A stretch of DNA of 64,000 nt from Allosphingosinicella deserti (GCF_003012735.1 NZ_PXYI01000004.1:124001-188000), one strand, 5' to 3'; positions 7,409-16,234 are shown, counted from the stretch's first letter. Notes: generated by a model from the sequence alone, not told the origin. A program made the numbers and translations.

Positions 7409-7831
7409 ATGATGGCGTTCAAGGTCCTGCTTCCGCTCCTCGGTGCCGCGCCCGTGACCGCCGACGGCGCCCTCACGGCTCCCGAGCGCATCGCGGCGGC
7501 AAAGGCGGCGGGCTTCCGTGTTCAGGGCGCGAACATCTTCAACGAATGCGATGCCACAGCCGACATGATCTCGTTCGAGCGGCAGGATCTGAATGGTGAT
7601 GGCGTCGACGAGATCGTCGTTGCCGATGGCGGCGCCTGTTACGGCGCTGCGGGTGCGATGTTCGTCGTCCTTCGCAAGGTCGATACCGTTTGGCAGCCGG
7701 TCCTGACGGCACGGGGGATCATGTCGCCGCTTCCGGCACGGCACGATGGCTGGCGCGACATCGAGATCGGCGGCCCCGGCTTCGGCAAGATTCCGGTCGC
7801 GCGCTGGAACGGCGCTCGATACGTCTACTGA
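7409..7831 (+). CDS. secreted protein with Asp-rich (EF-hand/VCBS-like) motif
   Basis: 140-residue protein with a short hydrophobic leader (MMAFKVLLPLLGAAPVTA), likely exported. DLNGDGVDEIVV is a calcium-loop type motif found in FG-GAP/VCBS-like repeats. The two following Cys (one in NECDAT upstream, one in GGACYG) could form a disulfide in the periplasm. Family not named. The ribosome site is weak, and a second ATG follows the first immediately. Confidence 0.6.
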   Translation: MMAFKVLLPLLGAAPVTADGALTAPERIAAAKAAGFRVQGANIFNECDATADMISFERQDLNGDGVDEIVVADGGACYGAAGAMFVVLRKVDTVWQPVLTARGIMSPLPARHDGWRDIEIGGPGFGKIPVARWNGARYVY

Positions 7832-7911
7832 GCACGGCATCCAGTGCGGCCTATTCACCATCAATATGTTCAGGCTGCGCGCGAATGTGAGCTTGGAGCC
7901 GGGCGGCGGCA

Positions 7912-8109
7912 ATGCGCACGCGGCTGAGCATATGCCTCAGGAAGCGGCGCTATCCGTCTGCCGAGGATGCGCTCGCGGCAGCGTGCCGCGATGGGCTCAC
8001 GCTCAGGCCTTATCGCTGCGATCGCTGCCTGCAGTACCACCTGACGAGCCGAACCCGGGGCAAATGGTTCCCTCGCCGCGATCTTGGCCCGTCCACGCCT
8101 TCGTCGTAA
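7912..8109 (+). CDS. small zinc-ribbon-like protein
   Basis: 65 residues, basic. KRRYPSAEDALAAA and LRPYRCDRCLQYHLTS match a widespread small protein in which one CxxC and a downstream His sit in a compact fold: C(L)RKRRYPS, then CDRC and HLTSR. The first Cys (CLRKRR) plus CDRC and His could bind zinc. Function unknown, possibly nucleic-acid contact given its charge. The ATG start is not backed by a strong ribosome site. Confidence 0.6.
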   Translation: MRTRLSICLRKRRYPSAEDALAAACRDGLTLRPYRCDRCLQYHLTSRTRGKWFPRRDLGPSTPSS

Positions 8110-8437
8110 ATGCCCGTTGCACGGGCCCGCGCCTGGCGGAGATCGCCCCAGAGCGCCATCGCCGCTATCCGGCCCGGGAGAGGCAGCGACTATCCGCGGC
8201 CGTTCGACCTTCCGCTCGCCGGTCGGGAGGTCCGCAACCGGGCAACAACCGGTGGACTTAGGATTTCGTCGCCAATCATGTCATCGTCCCGCAGTGCTGC
8301 TGGCGATGAGCATGCCGGAAGCCTCGACGGTCCACTATTCCGACGTGGACCTTATCTGGAGGCCCGCCGGTGATCAGCAGCATCGCGACGGAACGCCCCA
8401 TCGCGGTGAGCCTTGGGGGGCCGTGACCCGCGCCGAC
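8110..8437. other. intergenic, nothing recognised
   Basis: About 330 bases. Open frames here are Arg/Ser-rich and lack ribosome sites; no hairpin with a T-run and no repeat was found. Confidence 0.4.
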
Positions 8438-8848
8438 TTATCGATATGTCGTCTGTAAGGCATCCAGGGCGGCGAGGGCCGGCTCCGCCAGCGCCGCCGG
8501 CACGAACAGATGATCATGATGATAGGCGGCGATCACGTTGCACGGGATATCGCATGCCGCAAGCGCAGCCGACACGGCGGCGGTGAGGCCGACACCGTCC
8601 AGCGCCGAATGGACCCCCAGCGTGATCTGCCGCATCGGCTGCGCGCAGTCGAAGCCGAGCTCGAGAGCATCCGCCAGCGCCAGTACGAAGGAATGGCCTT
8701 CGGCTTCCATGAACATGGCGACGGCCAAGCCCCAGCACCTGTCTGCCAGCGCCGCGTCGCGCGTGCTGCAGAAGATGAACTCTCCTTCCCGCAGCAGCGG
8801 CGTCATCGCCGCGATCATCGCATCCCGGTCCCGGACGATCGATCCCAA
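8438..8848 (-). CDS. ACT-domain protein (DUF2241/ACT_3 type)
   Basis: 136 residues. Recognised by GEFIFCSTRD, LGVHSALDGVGLTAAVSAAL, ACDIPCNVIAAYHHDHLFVP and a C-terminal ALAALDAL helix, the pattern of the small stand-alone ACT proteins thought to bind amino acids. A TTG start at 8848 is preceded by AAAGGA at seven bases; an internal ATG lies nearby as an alternative. Cytosolic, probably a ligand-binding regulator. It is divergent from the carboxylesterase gene, about 150 bases apart. Confidence 0.8.
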   Translation of the reverse strand: MGSIVRDRDAMIAAMTPLLREGEFIFCSTRDAALADRCWGLAVAMFMEAEGHSFVLALADALELGFDCAQPMRQITLGVHSALDGVGLTAAVSAALAACDIPCNVIAAYHHDHLFVPAALAEPALAALDALQTTYR

Positions 8849-9001
8849 TGAGGCATCCTTTCTTGAACTCTGGACCCGAGCCTTGGCGCAATGGGTGAAG
8901 CCCACTGCCGGATTCCTAGGCGTTTGCGCCGCCGATTTCGAACTCCGCTTGCCCGCGCCTGCGGCGTTTCTATGCTGCAAGGATCGATGGGAGAAGGGGA
9001 C

Positions 9002-10567
9002 GTGTTTCGAATGCCGCTCCGTTATGCACTCTGCGCGTTCCTGGCCTTCTCGCTCGCTGCCGCGGCACCATCTGCTGATGGGCCGGTGGTGGCAACCCGC
9101 AGCGGCCGGATCCAGGGGCTCGATCAGGGCGCCGTCCACGCATTCCTCGGCATCCCGTTCGCCGCGCCGCCGGTCGGCGAAAACCGCTGGCGTTCGCCGC
9201 AGCCCATCCGCGCGTGGTCGGGGATCCGTTCGGCCGAAGCGTTCGGCGCAAGTTGCTGGCAGGCCGTCTCGCCGGAGGGCTTCGGCCCGTGGAGCCGCGA
9301 ATATGTCGTCCAGGGGAATGTCAGCGAAGACTGCCTGACGTTGAACGTCTGGAGGCCTGCGGCGGCGGTTCAGGGCCGCCGCCCGGTGCTGGTCTTCATC
9401 CACGGCGGCGGCTTCAACTCGGGCGCGGGGTCGATCCCGATCTACGAGGGGCGGGCGCTCGCGTCCCGCGGCATCCTGGTGGTGACAGTGAACTACCGGG
9501 TGAATGTCTTCGGCTTCCTGGCGCACCCCGATCTGACCCGCGAAGCCGGCCGCTCGGTGCCGACCAATTTCGGCCTGCAGGACATCATCGCCTCGCTCCG
9601 CTGGGTGCAGGACAATATCGCCAGGTTCGGAGGCGATCCCGATCGGGTGACGATCGCCGGCCAGTCCGCGGGCTCGAGCGCGGTCCACGATCTGATCGCC
9701 GCGCCCGCCGCCCGCGGTCTGTTCCACCGCGCCATCGCGCAGAGCGGTTTTCCGGGCCGACGGCCGCTGCCCACATTGGCCGAGGCGGAGAAGGATGGTC
9801 TCGCCTTCGCCGCGGACAAGAGGGCCCCGACGCTCGCGGCGCTTCGCGCGCTCCCGCCTGAGGCGTTGCAGGCTTCCCGGGGCGGCAACGTCATCCGCTT
9901 CGCTCCGGTGATCGACGGGCGGCTGCTGCCGCTCTCGCCCGATGTGGCGCTGCGCACGAAGCGTGCGACGGTGGTTCCGGTGCTGGCCGGCTTCACCGCG
10001 GACGAAGACAGCGCCCTGGCGCGTGATTACGGCTCCGCAGATGCCGCTGTCCTCGAGCAATTGATCCGGGAAACGGCCGGCGAGGCCGCCCCGGTCGCAA
10101 CCTCTCTGTATCCGGCTGCGACCGAAGCCGAGCGGGCGCGATCCAACGTCCAGCTTCATCGCGATCGATGGGCCGCCTTGCTCTACAGATGGGCCGCCGA
10201 CCGTGCCCGGTCCGGCAAGGCTTCGACATTCGGCTATCTGTTCAGCCGGGTCGCGCCGGGGCCGCAATCGGCCCGCTGGGGCGCCTTCCACTCGTCCGAA
10301 ATCCCCTATGTGTTCGGCACCCTCGATGCCGCGCCCGAACGCGGCTTCACGGCAGCGGACCGTGCATTCTCGGATCGTGTCTCGGCCTATTGGGTGAACT
10401 TCGTCACATCGGGAGACCCCAATGGTCCGGGCCTGCCCGCCTGGCCCGTGTTACGGCTCGAGGATCCGCACATCCTGCGGCTCGGTGATCCGCTCGCCCC
10501 AGATCGGCTGCTCTCGCCCGAAAAGCTGAACTGGGTGCGCGCAAGCATTGCTCCGCAGACGAAGTGA
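9002..10567 (+). CDS. secreted type B carboxylesterase
   Basis: About 521-residue alpha/beta hydrolase of the carboxylesterase type B family. Features seen: a signal peptide (RYALCAFLAFSLAAAAPS); the oxyanion loop FIHGGGFNSGAG; the nucleophile elbow GQSAGSS with Ser near residue 222; the family signature EDCLTLNVW; a likely acid in TADEDSALA; and the catalytic His in GAFHSSEIPYVFG. It should hydrolyse carboxylic esters in the periplasm or outside the cell. Start choice is open: GTG 9002 follows GAAGGGG closely, ATG 9011 gives the cleanest signal peptide, and ATG 8987 is possible. Substrate unknown. Confidence 0.9.
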   Translation: MFRMPLRYALCAFLAFSLAAAAPSADGPVVATRSGRIQGLDQGAVHAFLGIPFAAPPVGENRWRSPQPIRAWSGIRSAEAFGASCWQAVSPEGFGPWSREYVVQGNVSEDCLTLNVWRPAAAVQGRRPVLVFIHGGGFNSGAGSIPIYEGRALASRGILVVTVNYRVNVFGFLAHPDLTREAGRSVPTNFGLQDIIASLRWVQDNIARFGGDPDRVTIAGQSAGSSAVHDLIAAPAARGLFHRAIAQSGFPGRRPLPTLAEAEKDGLAFAADKRAPTLAALRALPPEALQASRGGNVIRFAPVIDGRLLPLSPDVALRTKRATVVPVLAGFTADEDSALARDYGSADAAVLEQLIRETAGEAAPVATSLYPAATEAERARSNVQLHRDRWAALLYRWAADRARSGKASTFGYLFSRVAPGPQSARWGAFHSSEIPYVFGTLDAAPERGFTAADRAFSDRVSAYWVNFVTSGDPNGPGLPAWPVLRLEDPHILRLGDPLAPDRLLSPEKLNWVRASIAPQTK

Positions 10568-10658
10568 GGCTCGCCAGCTTTGGGCACGAAACGAGGCCTT
10601 CGTGGACGGGAGGGCGGGCTGATCCTCAGCGATGCCCTCGGGGGCAAGGGAGCATGCG

Positions 10659-11117
10659 ATGCGGGCGAACGATGATCTGAGGGCGGAATATCTGCTGATC
10701 CAGGCGCAATATGAGGCTTATGATCAGCGCGCATTGACCTTGAAGGGGTTCGCGACCCCGCTGCTCGGCGCCGGCCTGGCGGTCGGAGTCGGCGGGGAAG
10801 ACAGCTTGGTTCTGCTCGGCACCGCCTTCGTAGCTGCGGCGCTCTGGCTGCTGGAGGCAATGTGGAAGAGCTTCCAATATTGCTTTGCCGCCCGGATCGA
10901 GGCGATCGAGGCCTGGTATCTCGGCGAAGGCGACGAGCATTTCCCGCCCTTTCAGATCTTCACCGAATGGGGCCGCGCGTGGAGATCGCACTATCGAACG
11001 TGGCGCGCATTGCCGCCTATCTTGCGGCTCGGCTTCGTCGCACTGCCATATGCGGTCGTGATCGCCTTCTCGCTCCTTGCCATCGCGGTGGTCGAGTTCG
11101 GTCGAATCGCTGCCTGA
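10659..11117 (+). CDS. small membrane protein with two to three TM segments
   Basis: 152 residues. The N-terminal helix (RAEYLLIQAQYEAYDQRALT) precedes hydrophobic segments PLLGAGLAVGVGG and LVLLGTAFVAAALWLLEAMW. A soluble middle and a C-terminal segment (ALPYAVVIAFSLLAIAVVEF) follow. The start at 10659 has AAGGGAG at seven bases. The layout resembles small uncharacterised membrane proteins of SLATT-like shape, but no such motif is clear. No operon partner. Confidence 0.65.
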   Translation: MRANDDLRAEYLLIQAQYEAYDQRALTLKGFATPLLGAGLAVGVGGEDSLVLLGTAFVAAALWLLEAMWKSFQYCFAARIEAIEAWYLGEGDEHFPPFQIFTEWGRAWRSHYRTWRALPPILRLGFVALPYAVVIAFSLLAIAVVEFGRIAA

Positions 11118-11294
11118 TATTGGATCGGCCAAGGGGCCGGGTGTGGACGAACATGGGCCGCCACCTTATCTGCGCCGGATCATGAACCATCGCGTCTTCC
11201 TTTTCCGCGATCCATCGCGCGGGTCTGCGCTGTCGGCGGCACATCGATGCGGCGATATTCCGCGTGCTTGCGTCCCCGCGGCAGAGGGCACGGC

Positions 11295-12254
11295 GTGACC
11301 GAGGCCGCATTGCCGATCCGTGTCGTCGCACTCTACAAGTTCACGCCGCTCCGCGATCTGGATGCCATTCGGGACGCGCTCGACCGCCGTTGCCACGCGG
11401 AGGATATCAAGGGGACGTTGCTGCTCGCCGACGAGGGGATCAACGGCACGATTGCAGGAGCCGACGACGCGATCGAGCAGGTGCTCGGCGACATTCGTGG
11501 CCTGCCGGGCTGCGCGGACCTGGAGATCAAGGACTCGCGCGCGAAAGCGCCGCCCTTCCTGCGGATGAAGGTCCGGATCAAACGCGAGATCGTGACGATG
11601 GGCAAAGCCGATGTCGATCCGTTGCGCGGCACCGGCCATTATGTCGCACCGGAGGACTGGAATGCGCTGATCGACGATCCCGACACGATCGTCATCGACA
11701 CGCGCAACGATTACGAAGTGGCCGTCGGCACCTTCGCCGGCGCGATCAATCCTTGCACGAGAAGCTTCCGCGACTTCCCAAGCTGGTTCGAAGCGCATCG
11801 GGAGATGCTCGAGGGGGAGGGGGGCCGCAGACCGAAAATCGCGATGTTCTGCACGGGTGGGATACGCTGCGAGAAATCGACTGCATTCCTGAAGAGCGAA
11901 GGGCTCGACGAGGTCTACCATCTGAAGGGCGGCATCCTCGCTTACCTCGAGACGATCCCGTCCGATCAGAGCCGCTGGCAGGGCGACTGCTTCGTGTTCG
12001 ACGAACGCGTGACCGTCGGACATGGTCTGCAACCCGGCGACTACGTTCTTTGCCGGGCCTGCCGGATGCCGGTCGGGCCGGAGGAGCGTGCCTCTCCGTT
12101 CTATGTCAGCGGGATCAGTTGTCCCGCCTGTCACGCCGACCGGACGGACGCGCAGCGCGAACGCTATGCCGAGCGCGAGCGCCAGGTCCGGCTCGCGGAG
12201 GCGCGGGGGGAAGCGCACGTCGGCGCGGCGATTGCGGACCGTGATCCTGACTGA
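11295..12254 (+). CDS. trhO: tRNA uridine(34) hydroxylase (rhodanese family, YceA/TrhO)
   Basis: 319-residue protein that forms 5-hydroxyuridine at tRNA position 34. The N-terminal acylphosphatase-like region has LYKFTPL and GTLLLADEGINGTIAG, a strong family marker. The rhodanese domain has VIDTRNDYE and the active-site loop MFCTGGIRCEKST with the catalytic Cys near residue 192. The C-terminus carries CRACRMP and CPAC pairs, likely a zinc site. The GTG at 11295 has AGAGG at seven bases and was preferred over ATG 11247. The next gene begins inside its 3' end. Confidence 0.92.
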   Translation: MTEAALPIRVVALYKFTPLRDLDAIRDALDRRCHAEDIKGTLLLADEGINGTIAGADDAIEQVLGDIRGLPGCADLEIKDSRAKAPPFLRMKVRIKREIVTMGKADVDPLRGTGHYVAPEDWNALIDDPDTIVIDTRNDYEVAVGTFAGAINPCTRSFRDFPSWFEAHREMLEGEGGRRPKIAMFCTGGIRCEKSTAFLKSEGLDEVYHLKGGILAYLETIPSDQSRWQGDCFVFDERVTVGHGLQPGDYVLCRACRMPVGPEERASPFYVSGISCPACHADRTDAQRERYAERERQVRLAEARGEAHVGAAIADRDPD

Positions 12255-12834
12255 GCCTTTGCTCTACAGTTTCCGGCGCTGTCCCTATGCGATTCGTGCC
12301 CGGATGGCGCTTGCGGTCAGCGAGACGGCCTGTACGATCCGCGAGGTGTCGCTGAGAGACAAGCCGGCAGACCTGATTGCCGCCTCGCCCAAGGCCACCG
12401 TTCCCGTCCTCGTCCTTGCCGGCGGGAACGTGCTCGATGAAAGTCTGGACATCATGCGGTGGGCGCTGCGCCGCAACGATCCCGAGCGGTGGCTGGACGG
12501 CGACGATGCCGGGCTGATTACCGCCAACGATGGTCCCTTCAAGCACCACCTCGATCGCTACAAATATCCGGACCGCTTCGGGTCGAATCCAGCCGCGCAT
12601 CGCGCTGCGGGGCTCGATATCCTCGCCGCCCTGGAAGCGCGCTTGATCGGCAGCGCCTGCCTCTGTGGGCAAACGCGATCGCTCACCGATGCCGCGATCC
12701 TGCCCTTCGTCCGTCAGTTCGCCGCAGTCGATTTCGCCTGGTTCGAAGCGCAGACGCTGCCGGCACTTCGCCGCTGGCTGAAGAGCGAGCTTGCCTCGCC
12801 GCTCTTCGTGCAGGTGATGAGTCCGGTACGATGA
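12241..12834 (+). CDS. glutathione S-transferase-like protein
   Basis: 197 residues. The N-terminal thioredoxin-like half begins LLYSFRRCPYAIRARMALA, with Cys at the redox position, then ASPKATVPVLVLAGGNVLDESLDI, the cis-Pro and glutathione-binding motif. An all-helical C-terminal half follows (LTDAAILPFVRQFAAVDFAW). The GTG start overlaps the trhO stop by 14 bases, implying coupling. It resembles the glutaredoxin-2/GST group often sitting next to trhO. Substrate not predictable. Confidence 0.82.
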   Translation: MILTEPLLYSFRRCPYAIRARMALAVSETACTIREVSLRDKPADLIAASPKATVPVLVLAGGNVLDESLDIMRWALRRNDPERWLDGDDAGLITANDGPFKHHLDRYKYPDRFGSNPAAHRAAGLDILAALEARLIGSACLCGQTRSLTDAAILPFVRQFAAVDFAWFEAQTLPALRRWLKSELASPLFVQVMSPVR

Positions 12835-12842
12835 AAGGCCGT

Positions 12843-13256
12843 TCAGGGTCGGTCGTCGTGCGCGGCCGCTCGCGGCCGGTCGGCAACGGGTGAGGCGAGG
12901 CGCGCCGTCAGTCCGACGAAGACGAGAAACGCGATTTGGCTCAGCAGGAACGGATCGTTGACGACGGCATCGAGAAACCCGCGCGTATCCCGATGAGCTG
13001 ACACGAACCACAGATTATGCACGACGTTCGAGGCGATGATCGCCATCGTTCCCGCAATCCCGATCCTCGGCCGGAGGAAGAGCAGAAACGCCGCGAGCGG
13101 ATCGAGCAATGTCAGGCTGCTCCAATAGGCAGCCGTCGGCCAGGGCAGGTGCTCCGGCAACCACCCCTGAGCAAGAATCGAACGCACGTGGTTCATCGTC
13201 GCGCCCGCGAGGCAGGCTGCGTACAGGCTTCGAATGATGAGGCTGCGCGCGAACAT
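12843..13256 (-). CDS. conserved membrane protein
   Basis: 137 residues with three or four hydrophobic helices (SLIIRSLYAACLAGATM, LTLLDPLAAFLLFL, GIAGTMAIIASNVVHNLWF, PFLLSQIAFLVFVGLTA). A His/Asn/Trp cluster (NVVHNLWF) sits in the third. Basic, probably disordered C-terminus. It converges on the GST gene with only nine bases between stops. Function unknown. Confidence 0.65.
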   Translation of the reverse strand: MFARSLIIRSLYAACLAGATMNHVRSILAQGWLPEHLPWPTAAYWSSLTLLDPLAAFLLFLRPRIGIAGTMAIIASNVVHNLWFVSAHRDTRGFLDAVVNDPFLLSQIAFLVFVGLTARLASPVADRPRAAAHDDRP

Positions 13257-13360
13257 CGCTTTCGCTAACCTATCGCGGTCCCCGCGACGAGCGTCGGACT
13301 GGCAGTTCGTTTCACCTCAAAAACGATAGCTGCCTGCGAATGGCACGTTAAGGAGGCCGC

Positions 13361-13963
13361 ATGAATACGATCTTCCCCGACGGCAAGCCACGCTGCAAGT
13401 GGGCCGAATCGGCACCCGAATTCCTCGCCTACCACGACCGGGAATGGGGCTTTCCAGTCGCCGACGATCGCCGGCTGTTCGAGAAGATCTGCCTCGAAGG
13501 CTTCCAGTCGGGCCTGAGCTGGCGCACCATCCTGAACAAGCGGGAACGCTTCCGCGCCGTCTTTGCCGGATTCGATTTCGACGCGGTTGCAGGCTTCGGC
13601 GAAAAGGATGTGGAGCGGCTGCTCGCGGATCCTGGGATCGTGCGCCACCGCGGTAAGATCGAGGCGACGATCAACAATGCCCGCCAGGCGGTGGAACTGG
13701 TGCAGGACGCCGGATCGCTCGCCGCCTATTTCTGGCGCTTCGAGCCCGATCCGGCGGGTCTTGCCGCACCCCAGACCGCCTCGACCTCGGCCGTGTCGGT
13801 CGCGCTCTCGAAGGATCTGAAGCGCCGCGGCTGGCGCTTCGTCGGACCGACCACCGTCTATGCGTTCATGCAGGCGATGGGTCTGATCAACGACCATGCC
13901 GAGCACTGCGCCGTCCGGGGTGAAGCAGCGAACGCACGCATGGGTTTCGTGCGGCCGGTGTAA
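13361..13963 (+). CDS. tag: DNA-3-methyladenine glycosylase I
   Basis: 200-residue base-excision repair enzyme that removes 3-methyladenine from alkylated DNA. Family hallmarks in order: RCKWAESAPEFLAYHDREWG (zinc Cys and conserved Tyr/His), FEKICLEGFQSGLSWRTILNKR (helix with the key Glu/Gln and Trp), VRHRGKIEATINNA (helix-hairpin-helix), and the C-terminal GPTTVYAFMQAMGLINDH. The closing zinc ligands are in HAEHC. A near-perfect ribosome site, AAGGAGG, lies five bases before the ATG. Full family length. Confidence 0.95.
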   Translation: MNTIFPDGKPRCKWAESAPEFLAYHDREWGFPVADDRRLFEKICLEGFQSGLSWRTILNKRERFRAVFAGFDFDAVAGFGEKDVERLLADPGIVRHRGKIEATINNARQAVELVQDAGSLAAYFWRFEPDPAGLAAPQTASTSAVSVALSKDLKRRGWRFVGPTTVYAFMQAMGLINDHAEHCAVRGEAANARMGFVRPV

Positions 13964-14114
13964 GCCGGGACACATCCTCCGCTCGCGGTCCTGATCCTGG
14001 TGCGCGGCTGCTCGCCGACCGCCTGCGCGACGTGGTGGCGTCTCGATGACGAGCGTCCACCAAGACCGTCTCCCGGAGGCAAGCCTGCTTCTGCTCCGGT
14101 GAGGCTCAGCGTGC

Positions 14115-14303
14115 CTAGGCCCGGAGCGCGGCCACGGAGCTGCCAGAGCTCTCGTCGAGCGCCTTGATCCGGCCCATGTGCAGGGCCGACAAACGCATAT
14201 GGGCCTCTGCGACCGATCGGTGCTCCGCCTGATAGGCAAGGTCCATCTCGATGCGCGCGCGTTCCAGATGATAATGTTTGTCTCTGTCGGACAGCATTCT
14301 CAT
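14115..14303 (-). CDS. small conserved protein, unknown function
   Basis: 62 residues. It begins MRMLSDRDKHYHLERARIEM, then DLAYQAEHRSVAEAHMRLSALHM. His/Arg-rich and amphipathic, probably one long helical hairpin. This composition and length occur repeatedly as short sphingomonad proteins of unknown role. It is divergent from the SDR gene, with the 24-bp palindrome between them. Confidence 0.55.
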   Translation of the reverse strand: MRMLSDRDKHYHLERARIEMDLAYQAEHRSVAEAHMRLSALHMGRIKALDESSGSSVAALRA

Positions 14304-14427
14304 CGCCGCGCTTACCGCATAAAGGATGTACCTGCCCGCTGACGCGCAACTGCATCAAGAAGCTAAAGAATTTTCTCGGAACCGCCCGCCGTCGTTGACC
14401 CGGCCGGCGATCCTCGCACGTCGATCC

Positions 14428-14451
14428 TTTGCCTGATCTGGATCAGGCAAA
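14428..14451. promoter_or_regulatory. 24-bp perfect palindrome, FNR/CRP-like
   Basis: TTTGCCTGATC at 14428-14438 and its exact reverse complement at 14441-14451 flank a TG centre. The core CTGAT-CTGG-ATCAG differs by one base per half from the FNR/FixK-type box TTGAT-N4-ATCAA. It lies 90 bases before the SDR start and 124 bases from the divergent small gene, so it could serve both. No T-run follows on the plus strand. Confidence 0.5.
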
Positions 14452-14541
14452 TATCGGCGGTCGGCTGTGCAACCGGGCCACCCGGCTACCGTTCGGCGAC
14501 TCGATGCCCTTCGAAGCGGGCTGGAGGTCGGGAGGCATGGC

Positions 14542-15573
14542 ATGCGGCTCGTGAACACGGTGATGGTCGTCCTGGCGTTGCTCACGGTGGGTGGCGCACT
14601 TTCGGGCTGCGCCGCGCCGACCCATCTTCGTGCTTCGGACGGCGCCCGCATCCAGGGCCGAACCTATGTCGTCGTCGGTGCATCGAGCGGCTTCGGGCGC
14701 GGTGTTGCGGAGCGGCTCGGTGCAAACGGTGCCAATGTCGTGCTCGCCGCCCGCCGCGCCGAATTGCTCGAGGAGGTCGCCGGCCAGGTGCGCAGCGCCG
14801 GGGGCACCGCGCTGGTGGTGCCGACCGATGTCGGTCGGCCGGAAGACGTTGCTCGGCTGGCGGAGGCGGCGCTCGCGCGCTTCGGACGCATCGACGTGTG
14901 GATGAACATCGCCGGCGTCGGCGCGATCGGCCGCTTCGAAGAGATCCCGATCGAGGATCATAGCCGCATCGTTCAGACCAATTTGAACGGTGTGATCTAC
15001 GGCAGCCACGCGGCGTTGCGCCAGTTCAAGGCGCAGGGCTACGGCATTCTCGTCAACATGGGATCGGTCGAAAGTCAGGTGCCGCTCGCTTACCATTCCT
15101 CCTACGCCGCCACGAAGGCGGGGGTCTGGGCGCTCGGGCGGACCCTGAACGAGGAGTTGCGCCTCGCCGGCGTCGGCAAGACGATCAAGGTGGTGACGGT
15201 CATGCCTTGGGCGGCGGATACGCCCTTCTGGTCCCACGCCGCCAACTATTCGGGGCACAAGCCGCGCATGATCCTCATGGACGATCCGGACAAGGTTGCC
15301 GAAGCGATCGTGTGGGTTTCCCTCCATCCGCGGGAGGAACTGCCCGTCGGATGGAAAGCGCAGACCGCGTCGACCTTCCACACCATTCTGCCCGATCTCA
15401 CCGAGCGCATTTCAGCCGACATCGTTCACCGAGAGATGGCCAAGGGCAGCCCGGATCCGGCCACGACCGGCGCGGTTCACCGCCCGATGGAGGAAGGCCG
15501 CGGCGTCGAAGGCGGCGTGCGCAAGCGCATGGACCGGGAGGACAAGGCGCGAAAGCAAAGCGGGCCGCGGTGA
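14542..15573 (+). CDS. lipoprotein-anchored short-chain dehydrogenase/reductase
   Basis: 343-residue SDR oxidoreductase. Cofactor motif GASSGFGRG (about residues 50-58), NIAGVG for the NxAG motif, then GSVES and YHSSYAATKAG giving the Ser-Tyr-Lys catalytic set. The N-terminus is unusual for a cytosolic family: a hydrophobic leader ending LSGC (lipobox, Cys near residue 24) suggests export and lipid anchoring. The C-terminal 70 residues are charged (EEGRGVEGGVRKRMDRED). GGGAGG at six bases supports the ATG. If exported by Sec, it would lack NAD(P) in the periplasm, so either the leader acts as a membrane anchor facing in or the cofactor is carried. Substrate unknown. Confidence 0.85.
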   Translation: MRLVNTVMVVLALLTVGGALSGCAAPTHLRASDGARIQGRTYVVVGASSGFGRGVAERLGANGANVVLAARRAELLEEVAGQVRSAGGTALVVPTDVGRPEDVARLAEAALARFGRIDVWMNIAGVGAIGRFEEIPIEDHSRIVQTNLNGVIYGSHAALRQFKAQGYGILVNMGSVESQVPLAYHSSYAATKAGVWALGRTLNEELRLAGVGKTIKVVTVMPWAADTPFWSHAANYSGHKPRMILMDDPDKVAEAIVWVSLHPREELPVGWKAQTASTFHTILPDLTERISADIVHREMAKGSPDPATTGAVHRPMEEGRGVEGGVRKRMDREDKARKQSGPR

Positions 15574-15643
15574 CGGCGCTCGGGGCGGTGCGGCTCGGCA
15601 GATTCCTCTTTCGCGAGCGATGCTCCGGCGAGACGCTGGCCGA

Positions 15644-16234
15644 TCAGGACGCGCGCGAAGCAGCCGTGGTGGCAAGGGTTCCGAGGCGCGCCTTCAAAGC
15701 GTCTCGATCCCCGCCGACGCGGCTGGTCACCACTACGACCGTATTCGCACCCTTCTGAACGGCCGCAACGGCGACGTCCTGAACGACGTTCGGGCTTTCC
15801 GCGCGGCTGGCGATGATCACCTGGCCGCCTGCGTCGAAAGGCTCGCGCGTGAGCTTGGTCTGCTTGAACGGGTCGACCACGCCCGCTTCGAACGTGCCGA
15901 GCTCATCGTCGACCGTGGATTCGGAAATCCGCACCTGGAACGTCCTTCCACCCGGTCCGTCACCCCAGTCGCACGCGCGGATACCCTGCTTGGCGAGGCT
16001 CTCCTCCTGGGTTGCCGCGGTCACGTCCGGGAAGGCGGCCTTTGCTTCTGCCATGGTGAGCAACGCGCACGCGCCTTCTCCGGATGTCGCATCCGCCGCC
16101 TCGGACTTCGCAGCCGCAGTTGCCGAAGCATTGCCGGCTCCGCTCTCGTTCCCCGAACCGCATGCCGTGATCAATCCGAGGCACATCACGAAGATCGTTC
16201 GCGGGTGGGGAAATGGACCGGTCCGAGTCATCAT
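15644..16234 (-). CDS. lipoprotein, DUF3558-like
   Basis: About 196 residues, starting at either of two adjacent ATGs (16234/16231) after GGAGG. The leader is hydrophobic with lipobox LITACGSG. A Ser/Ala-rich linker leads to a compact domain with two Cys (EGACALLTMAEAKAAF and GIRACDWGD) that probably form a disulfide. The pattern CxLLTxAEAxAAxxD, then CxW, matches the DUF3558 group of exported lipoproteins. Function unknown. It is divergent from the MarR-GNAT gene. Confidence 0.65.
   Translation of the reverse strand: MMTRTGPFPHPRTIFVMCLGLITACGSGNESGAGNASATAAAKSEAADATSGEGACALLTMAEAKAAFPDVTAATQEESLAKQGIRACDWGDGPGGRTFQVRISESTVDDELGTFEAGVVDPFKQTKLTREPFDAGGQVIIASRAESPNVVQDVAVAAVQKGANTVVVVTSRVGGDRDALKARLGTLATTAASRAS

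Noticed and set aside
8341-8425. Short plus-strand frame beginning ISSIATERPIAVSLG
   Set aside because: Resembles a transporter N-terminus but stops after 18 residues and has no continuation in any frame.
8849-10291. Minus-strand open frame continuous with the ACT-domain gene
   Set aside because: Upstream of 8848 the translation is Arg-rich shadow of the carboxylesterase; only the last 136 codons show a protein family, with their own ribosome site.
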